59,217 nucleotides of DNA from Methylobacterium platani. GTDB lineage: Bacteria > Pseudomonadota > Alphaproteobacteria > Rhizobiales > Beijerinckiaceae. The translations under genes and the position numbers were made by a program. Below the pieces are notes generated by a model, which had not been told where the DNA came from, ran no database searches, and saw only the letters and a program-made list of their open reading frames with translations. Below, piece by piece: positions 45,361 through 53,006 of this stretch; within the stretch, counting starts at the first letter, position 1, and the number at the start of each line of letters is the position of its first letter. The DNA lies in the NCBI RefSeq assembly GCF_001653715.1, contig NZ_LWHQ01000004.1, forward strand, positions 1 through 59,217, in the 5' to 3' direction.

Positions 45361-45412
45361 CTCCCGCGCCCCCGGGCGCTCAATGCCTCTCCCGCGCCCC
45401 CGGGCGCTCAAT
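45361..45412. repeat. 24-bp direct repeat spanning a stop codon
   Basis: The same 24 bases occur at 45361-45384 and 45389-45412 (period 28, both ending GGGCGCTCAAT). The second copy contains the stop codon of the serine hydrolase gene, so the duplication copied the end of that gene. Confidence 0.8.
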
Positions 45413-46769
45413 CGGCGATGGCGCCGTAGACGAGCTGCTTGATCTCGCGCCGGTAGAAGGCCCGGCTCGGGCCCGGCGCCTGGGTCATCATCACCACCGC
45501 CAGATCCTCCTTGGGATCGACCCAGAAGAACGTGCCGGCATAGCCCGCCCACATGAACTCGCCCCGGGAGCCCGGCACGCCGGCGATGCCGGCCTCCTTG
45601 CGCACCATGAAGCCGAGACCGAAGGTATAGCCGGGCACGCCCATCAGCAGCTCGCCGGGGCTGACCGCCGGCTTGATCCGGTCGCCGAGATGGTCGGCGG
45701 TCATCAGCTCGACGCTGGTGCGGCTCAGCACCCGGGCGCCGTCGAGGCTGCCGCCGTCGAGCATGGCCTGCGCGAAGCGCAGGTAATCGGCGGCGGTGCC
45801 GTAGCCGCCGGCGCCGCCGGAATCGTTCTTCGGCGCCGCGCCGTCGATCAGCCGGTTCGGCGCGCCGGTGGCGGGATCGGTCGGCAGGGCCTGGGCGATC
45901 CGCCCGGCCTTGTCGGCCGGGACCGAGAAGCCGGTCTCGCCCATCTTGAGCGGCCGCAGGACCCGGTCCGAGAGGTAGTCGCCGAGGCGCCGGCCGGACG
46001 CCTTCTCGACGACGCGGCCGAGCACGTCGACGGCGAGGCTGTACTGCCAGACCGTTCCGGGCTGGTAGGCGAGCGGCGCGGCCGCGATCCGGGCCGTGAA
46101 CTCCTCCGGGGTGAGGTCGGTGGTGTTGTAGTCGAAATCGAGCTTGAACAGGCCGGCCTTGGCGTAGGCCGCCTTCACCGCCGGGTTCGTGGTGATCTCG
46201 CCGTAGGCGAGCCCGGCGGTGTGGCGCAGGAGGTCCTGCACCGTCGGCGCGCGCTCGGCCGGCACGAGGTCCGATGCCGCCTCGCCGAGCGCGTTGGGCC
46301 GGCTTTGCGCCACCTTCAGGTCCTTGAACTCCGGCAGGTACTTCGACACCGGATCGGTGAGCTGGAGGCGGCCCTCCTCCATCAGCGCCATCGCGGCGAC
46401 GGAGGTCAGCGGCTTCGTCATCGAGTAGATGCGGAAGATCGCGTCCGTCTGAAGCGGCGCGTCCGCGCCCTTGTCGCGGAAGCCGACGCTCTCCGCGTAG
46501 GCGAGGCGGCCGTGCCGGGCGATCATCACCACGGCGCCGGGCAGGCGCCCGGCCGCCACCTCCTCCTCCATGACCCGTTTGATGCGGCCGAGCCGCTCGG
46601 AGGACAATCCGACCTCCTCGGGCCGGGCCGGCGCCAGGGCCTCGCCCCCGCGCGGCCGCAGGGCCTGATCGGCGTATCCCGGGGTGGCGAGGCCCGCGAA
46701 GGCGAGCCCGACGCAACCCAGCAGGAACCGGCGGGACGCGCGCCCGCGCCCTCCCTCACTCGTCCGCAT
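45408..46769 (-). CDS. Serine hydrolase, class C beta-lactamase family
   Basis: 453-aa secreted or periplasmic protein. The N-terminus SRRFLLGCVGLAFAGLATPGYA looks like a Tat-type signal with twin arginine. The beta-lactamase-related domain has the SxxK motif SMTK at about 116-119 and the Tyr motif in WQYSLAVDVLG. Such proteins are usually esterases, D-aminopeptidases or carboxypeptidases rather than true beta-lactamases. The family match is strong (LPGAVVMIARHGRLAYAESVG, TDPVSKYLPEF, LLRHTAGL). It is a single gene, convergent to nothing close. Confidence 0.88.
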   Translation of the reverse strand: MRTSEGGRGRASRRFLLGCVGLAFAGLATPGYADQALRPRGGEALAPARPEEVGLSSERLGRIKRVMEEEVAAGRLPGAVVMIARHGRLAYAESVGFRDKGADAPLQTDAIFRIYSMTKPLTSVAAMALMEEGRLQLTDPVSKYLPEFKDLKVAQSRPNALGEAASDLVPAERAPTVQDLLRHTAGLAYGEITTNPAVKAAYAKAGLFKLDFDYNTTDLTPEEFTARIAAAPLAYQPGTVWQYSLAVDVLGRVVEKASGRRLGDYLSDRVLRPLKMGETGFSVPADKAGRIAQALPTDPATGAPNRLIDGAAPKNDSGGAGGYGTAADYLRFAQAMLDGGSLDGARVLSRTSVELMTADHLGDRIKPAVSPGELLMGVPGYTFGLGFMVRKEAGIAGVPGSRGEFMWAGYAGTFFWVDPKEDLAVVMMTQAPGPSRAFYRREIKQLVYGAIAD

Positions 46770-46853
46770 GACGTTTCGCTCCCGAACCGGGGTCTCTTGC
46801 CGGGCCCCGTGGGACGAGCGTAGCGGCCTGGGCGCCGGGGCGCTACGGCGCCG

Positions 46854-48074
46854 TCAGTCCTCGCCCTTCCGGAACGGCGTCGCCTCGTCGAGGGCGTCCG
46901 CCGCCGCCTCGACGTGGCGGGCCTCGCGGGCGAGGTAATCGGCGATCGCCGCGCGCAAGGACGGATCGGCGATGTCGTGGACCGAGTGGGTGATGACCGG
47001 GCGGTAGCCGCGGGCGAGCTTGTGCTCGCCTTGCGCGCCGGCCTCGACCCGGGCGAGGCCGTGCCGGATCGCGAAGTCGATCGCCTGGTAGTAGCAGACC
47101 TCGAAATGCAGGAACGGATGGTCCTCGATGCAGCCCCAGTTGCGGCCGTAGAGGGCGCGGTCGCCGATCAGGTTGATGGCGCCCGCCACGTACTGCCCCT
47201 CGCGCCGGGCCATCACCAGCAGGATGCGCTCGGGCATCCGCCCGCCGATCAGCGAGAAGAAGCGCCGGTTGAGGTAGGGCCGGCCCCACTTGCGCGAGCC
47301 GGTATCCATGTAGAAGCGGTAGAAGGCGTCCCAGTGCGCCTCCGTCAGGTCCGAGCCGGTGACCCACTCGATGGTGAGCCCGGCGGCGAGGGCGTCGCGC
47401 CGCTCGCGCTTGATCGCCTTGCGCTTGCGCGAGGCCAGCGCCGCGAGGAAGTCGTCGAAGGTGGCGTAGCCGGCGTTGTCCCAGTGGAACTGCTGGTCGA
47501 CCCGCCGCAGGAAGCCGAGTTCGCCCGCCCGCTCGGCCTCGGTCTCGGGCAGGAAGGTCGCGTGGATCGAGGAGGCCTCGACCTGCTTGCGCAGGGCCCG
47601 CAGGCCCGCGACGAGGGCGGCGGTCGCCTCCTCGGGATCCTCGCCCGGGGCGATCAGGAAGCGCGGACCCGTGACCGGGGTGAACGGCACGCTGACCTGG
47701 AGCTTCGGGTAGTAGCGGCCGCCGGCGCGCTCGAAGGCGTCGGCCCAGCCGTGGTCGAACACGTACTCGCCCTGCGAATGGGATTTCAGGTAGCAGGGCG
47801 CGTAGCCGATCACCCGGCCGTCGCGCTCGGCGGCGACGTGCAGCGGCAGCCAGCCGGTGCGGCCGCCGACGCAGCCGGCCTCCTCGAGCGCCGACAGGAA
47901 GGCATGGCTGACGAAGGGGTTGTGGCTCTCGCCAGCCCCCGCCAGCGATTCGGCCGAGAGGGCGCAGCGGTCCCAGTCGGCCGCCGCGATCTCGGAGAGG
48001 CGCTGGACGACGCGGACCTGCAAGGTGCCCGCCGCCGGGGTGGCGCCGCACCCTGCTTCGCCGGTCTGTTCCAT
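46854..48074 (-). CDS. FemAB/GNAT-type N-acyltransferase (DUF482)
   Basis: 406-aa protein of the DUF482 family (peptidoglycan-biosynthesis-like, FemAB/GNAT fold). The conserved motifs are HNPFVSHAFLSALEEAGCVG, GWLPLHVAAERDGRVIGYAPCYLKSHSQGEYVFDHGWADAFERAGG, SRKRKAIKRERRDA, GAINLIGDRALYGRNWGC and FEVCYYQAIDFAIRHGLARVEAGAQGEHKLARGY. Members are predicted aminoacyl or acyl transferases; the substrate is unknown. The start at 48074 gives the family N-terminus. The frame continues upstream through the repeat array at 48114-48225, but those residues are arginine/proline-rich repeats and not part of the protein. Confidence 0.88.
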   Translation of the reverse strand: MEQTGEAGCGATPAAGTLQVRVVQRLSEIAAADWDRCALSAESLAGAGESHNPFVSHAFLSALEEAGCVGGRTGWLPLHVAAERDGRVIGYAPCYLKSHSQGEYVFDHGWADAFERAGGRYYPKLQVSVPFTPVTGPRFLIAPGEDPEEATAALVAGLRALRKQVEASSIHATFLPETEAERAGELGFLRRVDQQFHWDNAGYATFDDFLAALASRKRKAIKRERRDALAAGLTIEWVTGSDLTEAHWDAFYRFYMDTGSRKWGRPYLNRRFFSLIGGRMPERILLVMARREGQYVAGAINLIGDRALYGRNWGCIEDHPFLHFEVCYYQAIDFAIRHGLARVEAGAQGEHKLARGYRPVITHSVHDIADPSLRAAIADYLAREARHVEAAADALDEATPFRKGED

Positions 48075-48113
48075 GGCTCCGGGAGTTAGGTCGCGGGCCC
48101 GGCCTCGGCAATG

Positions 48114-48225
48114 CGGCGCGGCCTCGCAGGGGGCGAGGCCTGATGGCGGCGCGGCCTCGCAGGGGCGAAGCCTGGTGGCGGCGCGGCCTCGCGGGGGCGA
48201 GGCCTGGTGGCGGCGCGGTCTCGCC
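48114..48225. repeat. 32-bp tandem array with internal hairpins
   Basis: Three units of 32-33 bp beginning CGGCGCGGCCTCGC (at 48114, 48147, 48179) and a degenerate fourth at 48211. Units 1 and 3 hold the inverted pair GGCCTCG/CGAGGCC. The array sits in the divergent promoter gap between the DUF482 gene and the small membrane protein gene. Confidence 0.8.
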
Positions 48226-48276
48226 GGCGCCGGCGCCCGGGAACCGTCGAGGCGCTTTGCCGCTTTGTTTCTCGCC

Positions 48277-48654
48277 ATGATCGACGACAGCACGACGCGC
48301 CCGCGCGTCCCCACCGCGATGCCTTCTCATCCGAACGGGACTCCGAACCCGCTGGCGCAGGCCTGGGACGCCCGGATCGCCCGGCTGCTCGAACTTCTGC
48401 CCCGGCGGGTGGGCGACGCCATCGCTTGGCTGCGGGCGCCCTCCCGCCGCTGGGTGCGGATCCCGGCGGCCCTGCTGCTGATCCTCGGCGGCTTCCTGGC
48501 GGTCCTGCCGGTCTTCGGCCTGTGGATGCTGCCGCTCGGCCTCGCGCTCCTCAGCGAGGACCTGCCCGGCATGAAGCCGTCGCTGGAGCGCGCGGCCCGC
48601 TGGCTCGAGGACAAGTGGCACCGGGCGGTCGCGTGGTGGCGCCGCCGCGGGTGA
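48277..48654 (+). CDS. Small membrane protein, PGPGW-like
   Basis: 125-aa protein. A hydrophilic N-terminus precedes a hydrophobic hairpin at about 63-93 (PAALLLILGGFLAVLPVFGLWMLPLGLALLSED), with the layout of the PGPGW putative transmembrane family (GG..L..LP..G...L..GLA.L). A basic amphipathic tail follows (ERAARWLEDKWHRAVAWWRRRG). The function is unknown. The start is the ATG at 48277; an ATG 42 bases later is an alternative. It converges with the ExoF-like gene, only 6 bases from its stop. Confidence 0.75.
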   Translation: MIDDSTTRPRVPTAMPSHPNGTPNPLAQAWDARIARLLELLPRRVGDAIAWLRAPSRRWVRIPAALLLILGGFLAVLPVFGLWMLPLGLALLSEDLPGMKPSLERAARWLEDKWHRAVAWWRRRG

Positions 48655-48660
48655 GGTCCG

Positions 48661-50067
48661 TCAGTTCAGCGAGGTCATCGCCCCGGTCCGCGGCGCGCTC
48701 GGCCACGACACCGCCGGCAGGTCGGCGTTGGGCAGCTCGATGCTGACCGCGTCGCCCGGCATCAGGGGGGTGTTCTCCTCGCCGCCGATCTCCTGCGCGC
48801 TCGCGCCGATCTGGCGGGTGATGCGGTAGGTCGGCCTGGCGCGCCGGGCCTGGGTGCGCTCGGTGAGGTAGCGCGGGGCGGAGACCTCGGCCTCGATGAT
48901 CAGCCGCTCGGCCACCTCCATCCGGGGCTTCAGCTGCTCGAGCTGGCGCTGGGTGTCGCGCATCTCGCCCGTGACCTCGGTGGCGCGCCGGCTGCGCATC
49001 TCGATGATCGACAGGTCGGCGCGCGAGATCGCCTCGCGGGCGCGCAGCAGGTCGGTCGTGGTGCGCAGCTTCTCGCTCTCCATCTGGGCCATCGAGCGGC
49101 CGGCCGCGACGGTGCGCTGCTGGGTGGCGAGGCCGCGCTCGGCGAGCTGCTCGTTGCTGCGGATCTCGGTGGCGATCAGCTTGATCTGGGTGTCGATGGT
49201 GGCGAGCTGGCCGTTGAGCGCGTCGATCTGCTGGCGCAGGAAGCGCTTGAGGTCCTCGATCGCGTCGACCTGGGTCGCCAGCGCCTTGCGGCGGACCTCG
49301 AAGATCGAGACCTCGCGCTCGATCAGCGCCTGGAGGCCGGGATCCGGGCGCGCGGCGAGGTCCTTCGGGAACTCGACCTTCGGCTTGTCGTCGCGCTCGG
49401 CGGCGAAGCGCACGAGGCGGATCGTGAGCTGGTCGCGATCCTTCTGCAGGCTGGCGAGCTCGCCCCGCGCGGTGATCGCGTCGCGCTCCAGGCGCAGCAG
49501 GCCGCCGTCGGTCACCCGCGGCGGTCCGCCCGCCAGCGCCACCGCCTTGCCGACGGTGAGCCCCGGCCGGAAGGCGTACTCCCCCGGCTTGTCGACCGCG
49601 CCGCTGATGTAGAACGGCCGGTAGGCCGCGATCTCGACCGCGGTGTCGGGAGCGTCGGCCAGCTCCATGCGGTCGCGCAGGCGCCGGCCCACCAGCCGGC
49701 CGACCTCCCGGGTCGGCAGCCCGGCGACCGGAATGTCGCCGATGATCGGCAGCGACAGGGTGCCGTCCGCCCCGATGGTGAACTCGTCGTTGAGCGCCGT
49801 CCAGGCGAAGACCTCGTCGCGGCTCGCGCGCCACTCGAACACCCGGAGCCGGATGCGGTCGAGCGGCCCGAGGGCGTAGCCGGCCGGGCCCGCGGCGACG
49901 GACGATGCGGGCGCGGACGAGGAGGCGGCAGCGGGAACGGCGGCGGACGGGGCCGGGGGCGCACCGGCCGCGGCGGCCGGCAGGCCCATCGCGCCCGCCG
50001 ACAGGCAGCCGGCGCCGACGAGGAGCCCGCGCCGGAGGGAGGCGGGGAGACTTTGTGCTGCTCGCAT
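48661..50067 (-). CDS. Polysaccharide export protein, ExoF-like
   Basis: 468-aa periplasmic/outer-membrane protein. The signal peptide ends near AAAAG (about residue 36). A polysaccharide-export domain follows (LGPLDRIRLRVFEW ... GTLSLPIIGDIPVAGL), then an SLBB-type segment (YISGAVDKPGEYAFRPGLTVGKAVALAGG). A long coiled coil (about 210-400, LASLQKDRDQLTIRLVRF to RDTQRQLEQLKPR) is characteristic of ExoF-type exporters, as in succinoglycan export. It ends in a short polar tail. The gene is divergent from a sugar-phosphate transferase gene and shares its regulatory region with a CtrA-like box. Confidence 0.9.
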   Translation of the reverse strand: MRAAQSLPASLRRGLLVGAGCLSAGAMGLPAAAAGAPPAPSAAVPAAASSSAPASSVAAGPAGYALGPLDRIRLRVFEWRASRDEVFAWTALNDEFTIGADGTLSLPIIGDIPVAGLPTREVGRLVGRRLRDRMELADAPDTAVEIAAYRPFYISGAVDKPGEYAFRPGLTVGKAVALAGGPPRVTDGGLLRLERDAITARGELASLQKDRDQLTIRLVRFAAERDDKPKVEFPKDLAARPDPGLQALIEREVSIFEVRRKALATQVDAIEDLKRFLRQQIDALNGQLATIDTQIKLIATEIRSNEQLAERGLATQQRTVAAGRSMAQMESEKLRTTTDLLRAREAISRADLSIIEMRSRRATEVTGEMRDTQRQLEQLKPRMEVAERLIIEAEVSAPRYLTERTQARRARPTYRITRQIGASAQEIGGEENTPLMPGDAVSIELPNADLPAVSWPSAPRTGAMTSLN

Positions 50068-50342
50068 GCGGGTCTGAAGCCTTCTCGTCCCGGAGGAGAG
50101 CGCCAGCCTCGGCCGTCGGCCGGCGCGGCGCAGCCTCCCAATAAGCGGTAGCCGCCACACCGCCGCCCGCGCCTTGCTCCTCCGATCCGGCATCACGTTC
50201 GTCGATCCGGGTGAAATGCTCTGTGATCGAAGGGGGTAGATCAAATGTAAGCGGCGTATATCTCGGTGATATTGTGGTGAAATTGACCTCGGGGCTGTGG
50301 CTCTGCCTATCGTTAACCGCTCGTTAACGGTGGAGACGGCGA
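50068..50342. promoter_or_regulatory. Divergent promoter with a perfect CtrA box
   Basis: 275-base AT-richer gap between the ExoF-like and sugar transferase genes. At 50313-50328 it reads TTAA, seven bases, TTAAC, exactly matching the CtrA consensus TTAA-N7-TTAAC. The box ends 14 bases before the transferase ATG, and the ribosome site GGTGGAG lies between them. Because it is so close to the start, it would more likely repress or overlap a promoter than activate from upstream. Confidence 0.6.
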
Positions 50343-51251
50343 ATGGCTCGTGGAGCACGACCGCAATCCCGCGTGGGTGGCGGCCCCTCCCGCTTGGGTG
50401 GCGGGCTCGGCGGCGATGAGGACCGGGAAGGTGCCCTCGGTGCCGCCCTGTCCGGCTCGGGTCTCGCCGGTGCAAGTCTCGCTGGTGCAAGTCTCGCCGG
50501 CGCAAGTCTCGCCGGGGCCGGCCTCGCGGGCGCGAGCCTCGCCGGCGCGGCTCCTGCCGGCGGCGGCGGCCTCGCCGTTCTGCTCGCTCCGGGGCTGGTG
50601 TCCGAGGCGGGCGCGGCACCTGTCGCCCGGGCCCGGCCGGCGCTCGCGCCCCGGAGCGGGGCCGGGCCGGCGCTCAAGCGCACCGTCGATCTCGTCGGCG
50701 CCGGCCTCGGCCTCCTCGTGCTGCTGCCGCTGATCCTCGCCATCGCGGTGCTGATCAAGTGGGATTCGCCCGGCCCGGTGCTGTTCCGCCAGAACCGCAT
50801 CGGGCTCGGCAACCGGCCGTTCCGGGTCTGGAAGTTCCGCACCATGACCTGCTGCGAGAACGGCGCGGTGGTCCGGCAGGCGCAGCGCGACGACCCGCGG
50901 GTGACCCGCCTCGGCCGGATCCTGCGCCGCACCAGCCTCGACGAGCTGCCCCAGCTGGTGAACGTGCTCCTCGGCTCGATGTCGCTCGTCGGGCCGCGCC
51001 CGCACGCGGTTGCGCACGACGCGCAGTTCGCCGGATCGGTCGCCCGCTACGCCGAGCGGCACGCGGTGCGCCCGGGCATCACCGGCTGGGCCCAGGTGCG
51101 GGGCTGCCGCGGCGAGACGCCGAACGCCGCCTCGATGCAGCGTCGGGTCGATCTCGACCTCGCCTATATCGAGCACTGGTCGCTCGCGCTCGACCTCCTC
51201 ATCCTGGTCCTGACCCTGCGCGAGGTCTTCCGCTCGCAGGCCGCCTACTGA
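50343..51251 (+). CDS. Undecaprenyl-phosphate sugar transferase with repeat N-terminus
   Basis: 302-aa protein. Residues 1-105 are unusual: Gly/Ala/Ser-rich, with six consecutive 5-residue LAGA(S/G/A)-type repeats at 41-70. From about 110 comes the bacterial sugar transferase domain: one membrane hairpin (KRTVDLVGAGLGLLVLLPLIL), the DSPGPVLFRQNRIG motif, WKFRTM, and TSLDELPQLVNVLLGSMSLVGPRP with the catalytic Asp-Glu pair. RPGITGWAQVRG follows. It transfers the first sugar-phosphate to undecaprenyl phosphate to start polysaccharide assembly. GGTGGAG precedes the ATG, supporting this start and the repeat region as real protein. Confidence 0.9.
   Translation: MARGARPQSRVGGGPSRLGGGLGGDEDREGALGAALSGSGLAGASLAGASLAGASLAGAGLAGASLAGAAPAGGGGLAVLLAPGLVSEAGAAPVARARPALAPRSGAGPALKRTVDLVGAGLGLLVLLPLILAIAVLIKWDSPGPVLFRQNRIGLGNRPFRVWKFRTMTCCENGAVVRQAQRDDPRVTRLGRILRRTSLDELPQLVNVLLGSMSLVGPRPHAVAHDAQFAGSVARYAERHAVRPGITGWAQVRGCRGETPNAASMQRRVDLDLAYIEHWSLALDLLILVLTLREVFRSQAAY
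50463..50552 (+). repeat. 15-bp in-frame tandem repeat (six units)
   Basis: Six 15-bp units at 50463-50552, each beginning CTCGC. They encode consecutive LAGAS, LAGAS, LAGAS, LAGAG, LAGAS, LAGAA. The units differ by few bases, indicating recent expansion. Confidence 0.88.
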
Positions 51252-51259
51252 GCGTCGTC

Positions 51260-51286
51260 CCGCCCCGGCCGCGCGGCCGGGGGCGG
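51260..51286 (+). terminator. Hairpin after the sugar transferase gene
   Basis: CCGCCCCGGCCG pairs with CGGCCGGGGGCGG with one bulged G and a short loop, 9 bases past the stop. No T-run follows. Confidence 0.45.
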
Positions 51287-51290
51287 TCCT

Positions 51291-51335
51291 CCTTGCCCGC
51301 CGAGCCTTTGCCCGCCGAGCCTTTGCCCGCGGATC
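51291..51335. repeat. 15-bp tandem repeat (three units)
   Basis: Units at 51291-51305, 51306-51320 and 51321-51335 of the form C(C/T)TTGCCCGCCGAGC, in the gap before the GT2 gene. It is the second 15-bp array within 900 bases. Confidence 0.8.
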
Positions 51336-51359
51336 CCGCCGCCGAGGATTCCTCCCCCG

Positions 51360-52580
51360 ATGGTCTTGCTCACTCTGCTGCTCTGCGCCTTGGCGCTCGC
51401 CGGCGCGGTCCCGGTCCTCGTCCTCGCCGCCCAGGTGCTGGCGTCGCTTCCGCCCTTGCGCCCGACCCCCGTCACCGGCCGCCGCCCGTCGCTCGCGATC
51501 CTGGTCCCGGCCCACGACGAGGCCGCCCTGATCGCCGGCACGGTCGCGACCTTGCGCGCCGGCCTCGCACCGGGCGACCGGCTGCTGGTGGTGGCCGACA
51601 ATTGCGGCGATGCCACCGCCGCCGCCGCCCGGGCCGCCGGGGCGGAGGTGGTGGAGCGCCACGATCCCGCCCGGCGCGGCAAGGGCTACGCCCTCGATTT
51701 CGGCTACCGGCACCTCGCCGCGACCGGCCTGCCCGAGACCCTCGTGGTGATCGACGCCGATTGCGCCGTGGCGCCGGCCGACCTCGACCGCCTCGTGCGC
51801 CGCAGCGCCGCCCTCGACGGGCCGGTCCAGGCGGCCTACCGCCTCGATCCGCCGCCGCAGGCCTCGTCCTCCACCTTGCGCCTCGCGACCTTCGCGACGC
51901 TGCTCAAGCAGATCGGCCGGCCCCTCGGCGCGCATCGGCTCGGCTGGCCCTGCAACATCTCCGGCACCGGCTTCGCGATGCCGGCGCGGCTCCTCGGCCC
52001 GGCCGAGCAGGCGAACGGGCCGTCCCTGGCGAGCGGGCATCTGGCCGAGGATCTCAAGCTCGGCCTCGACCTCGCGCTCGCCGGCCATCCGACCCGCTTC
52101 TGCCCGGAAGCCCTGGTGGTGAGCGTGCTGCCCGTCGGTGCGGCGGCGCGGCAGTCGCAGCAGACCCGCTGGGAGCACGGCCACCTCTCGCTGATCCTGC
52201 CCTATGCCGGCGCGCTCGCCCGGGCGGCCCTGCGCCGGGGCGACCTGCGGCTTCTGGCGATCGCCCTCGACCTCTGCGTGCTGCCCCTGGTGACGCTCGG
52301 ACTCGTCGAGATCGCGCTCCTGGCGCTCGGCCTCGCGGGATGGGGCCTCGGCGCCGGGCCCTGGCCGCTCGCGATCGCCGGCACCGGTGTGGCCGTCCTC
52401 GGCCTCGCCTTCGGCCTCGCGGCATCGCGCTGGGGCGGCGGCCTCCTGCGCTGGCAGGACCTGTGGGCCCTGCCGCGCCTCGTCCTCGGTAAGGCCGGGA
52501 TCCTCGCCCGCTTCGCCGGGCGGCGCCAGACCGAGTGGGTCCGGACCGAGCGCGCCGGGGAGGAGCCCTCGGCCGGGTAG
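51360..52580 (+). CDS. Family 2 glycosyltransferase, membrane type
   Basis: 406-aa processive-type GT2. An N-terminal membrane helix (1-26) precedes the GT-A domain: AILVPAHDEAALIAGTVATL, VVADNCGDATAAAARAAG, VVIDADCAVAP (the DxD region) and ISGTGFAMPARLLG. The acceptor/catalytic acid region contains HLAEDLKLGLDLALAG and QSQQTRWEHGH, a Q-x-x-RW motif. Three hydrophobic helices close the protein (about 300-365). This architecture is found in exopolysaccharide and cellulose-synthase-like enzymes. With the ExoF-like exporter and the sugar-phosphate transferase it forms a small exopolysaccharide locus. Confidence 0.9.
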   Translation: MVLLTLLLCALALAGAVPVLVLAAQVLASLPPLRPTPVTGRRPSLAILVPAHDEAALIAGTVATLRAGLAPGDRLLVVADNCGDATAAAARAAGAEVVERHDPARRGKGYALDFGYRHLAATGLPETLVVIDADCAVAPADLDRLVRRSAALDGPVQAAYRLDPPPQASSSTLRLATFATLLKQIGRPLGAHRLGWPCNISGTGFAMPARLLGPAEQANGPSLASGHLAEDLKLGLDLALAGHPTRFCPEALVVSVLPVGAAARQSQQTRWEHGHLSLILPYAGALARAALRRGDLRLLAIALDLCVLPLVTLGLVEIALLALGLAGWGLGAGPWPLAIAGTGVAVLGLAFGLAASRWGGGLLRWQDLWALPRLVLGKAGILARFAGRRQTEWVRTERAGEEPSAG

Positions 52581-52584
52581 GGCG

Positions 52585-52605
52585 GGGCCCGCGGCGAGCG
52601 GGCCC
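52585..52605 (+). terminator. Hairpin after the GT2 gene
   Basis: GGGCCCGC/GCGGGCCC, a perfect 8-bp stem with loop GGCGA, 4 bases past the GT2 stop codon. Confidence 0.5.
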
Positions 52606-52650
52606 GGGGCAGGAGGAGGCGGGGCGGCCGTTCAGCGCGCCGCCTCTTCC

Positions 52651-52974
52651 GACGACGTCTCCTCCGGCATCGGAAGGCCGAGGATCCGCCTCCACACCGT
52701 CTGCGAGGCGCCGCCGGCCTCGGACCGGCTCGGCACGGATTACGACGCCGCCGGCCGCATCACGCCCGAACGGCTCGTCGCCCACACCCCGGCGGCGGAG
52801 GCGACCTACCGTCTCTGCGGCCCCAAGCTCTGCGGCCCCGAGCTCTGCTGACCTAAACCGTTCCTCGCCAGCCTCGTCCCCGGCCTCGCCCGCTCCGGCG
52901 TACCGCAGGCCCGGATCCGGTACGAGTTCTTCGGGCCGGCGGACGAGCGGGAGGAGGAGCGCCGGGCGGCGTGA
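52651..52974 (+). pseudogene. Remnant of an FNR-type (flavohemoprotein-like) oxidoreductase C-terminus
   Basis: In one frame the segment reads DVSSGIGRPRIRLHTV ... DYDAAGRITPERL ... AATYRLCGPK, then an in-frame TGA at 52849-52851, then PKPFLASLVPGLARSGVP and RIRYEFFGPAD before the stop at 52972-52974. The CGP-PF and YEFFGPA motifs are those of the NAD-binding end of flavohemoglobin/FNR-type reductases. The FAD and any globin domain are missing. The stop arose within a 15-bp tandem expansion (52813-52857) of the LCGPK block. The remnant has no start codon with a ribosome site. Confidence 0.72.
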
Positions 52975-53006
52975 GGGCGATCCCCGCGCGGTGACGGGGG
53001 CGCCCC

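Noticed and set aside
45408..46769. True class C beta-lactamase (antibiotic resistance)
   Set aside because: Only the general SxxK and Tyr motifs are shared; the overall pattern is that of the broad esterase/peptidase relatives.
48114..48225. Tandem units considered as a CRISPR array
   Set aside because: The units are contiguous, without unique spacers, and no cas gene is nearby.
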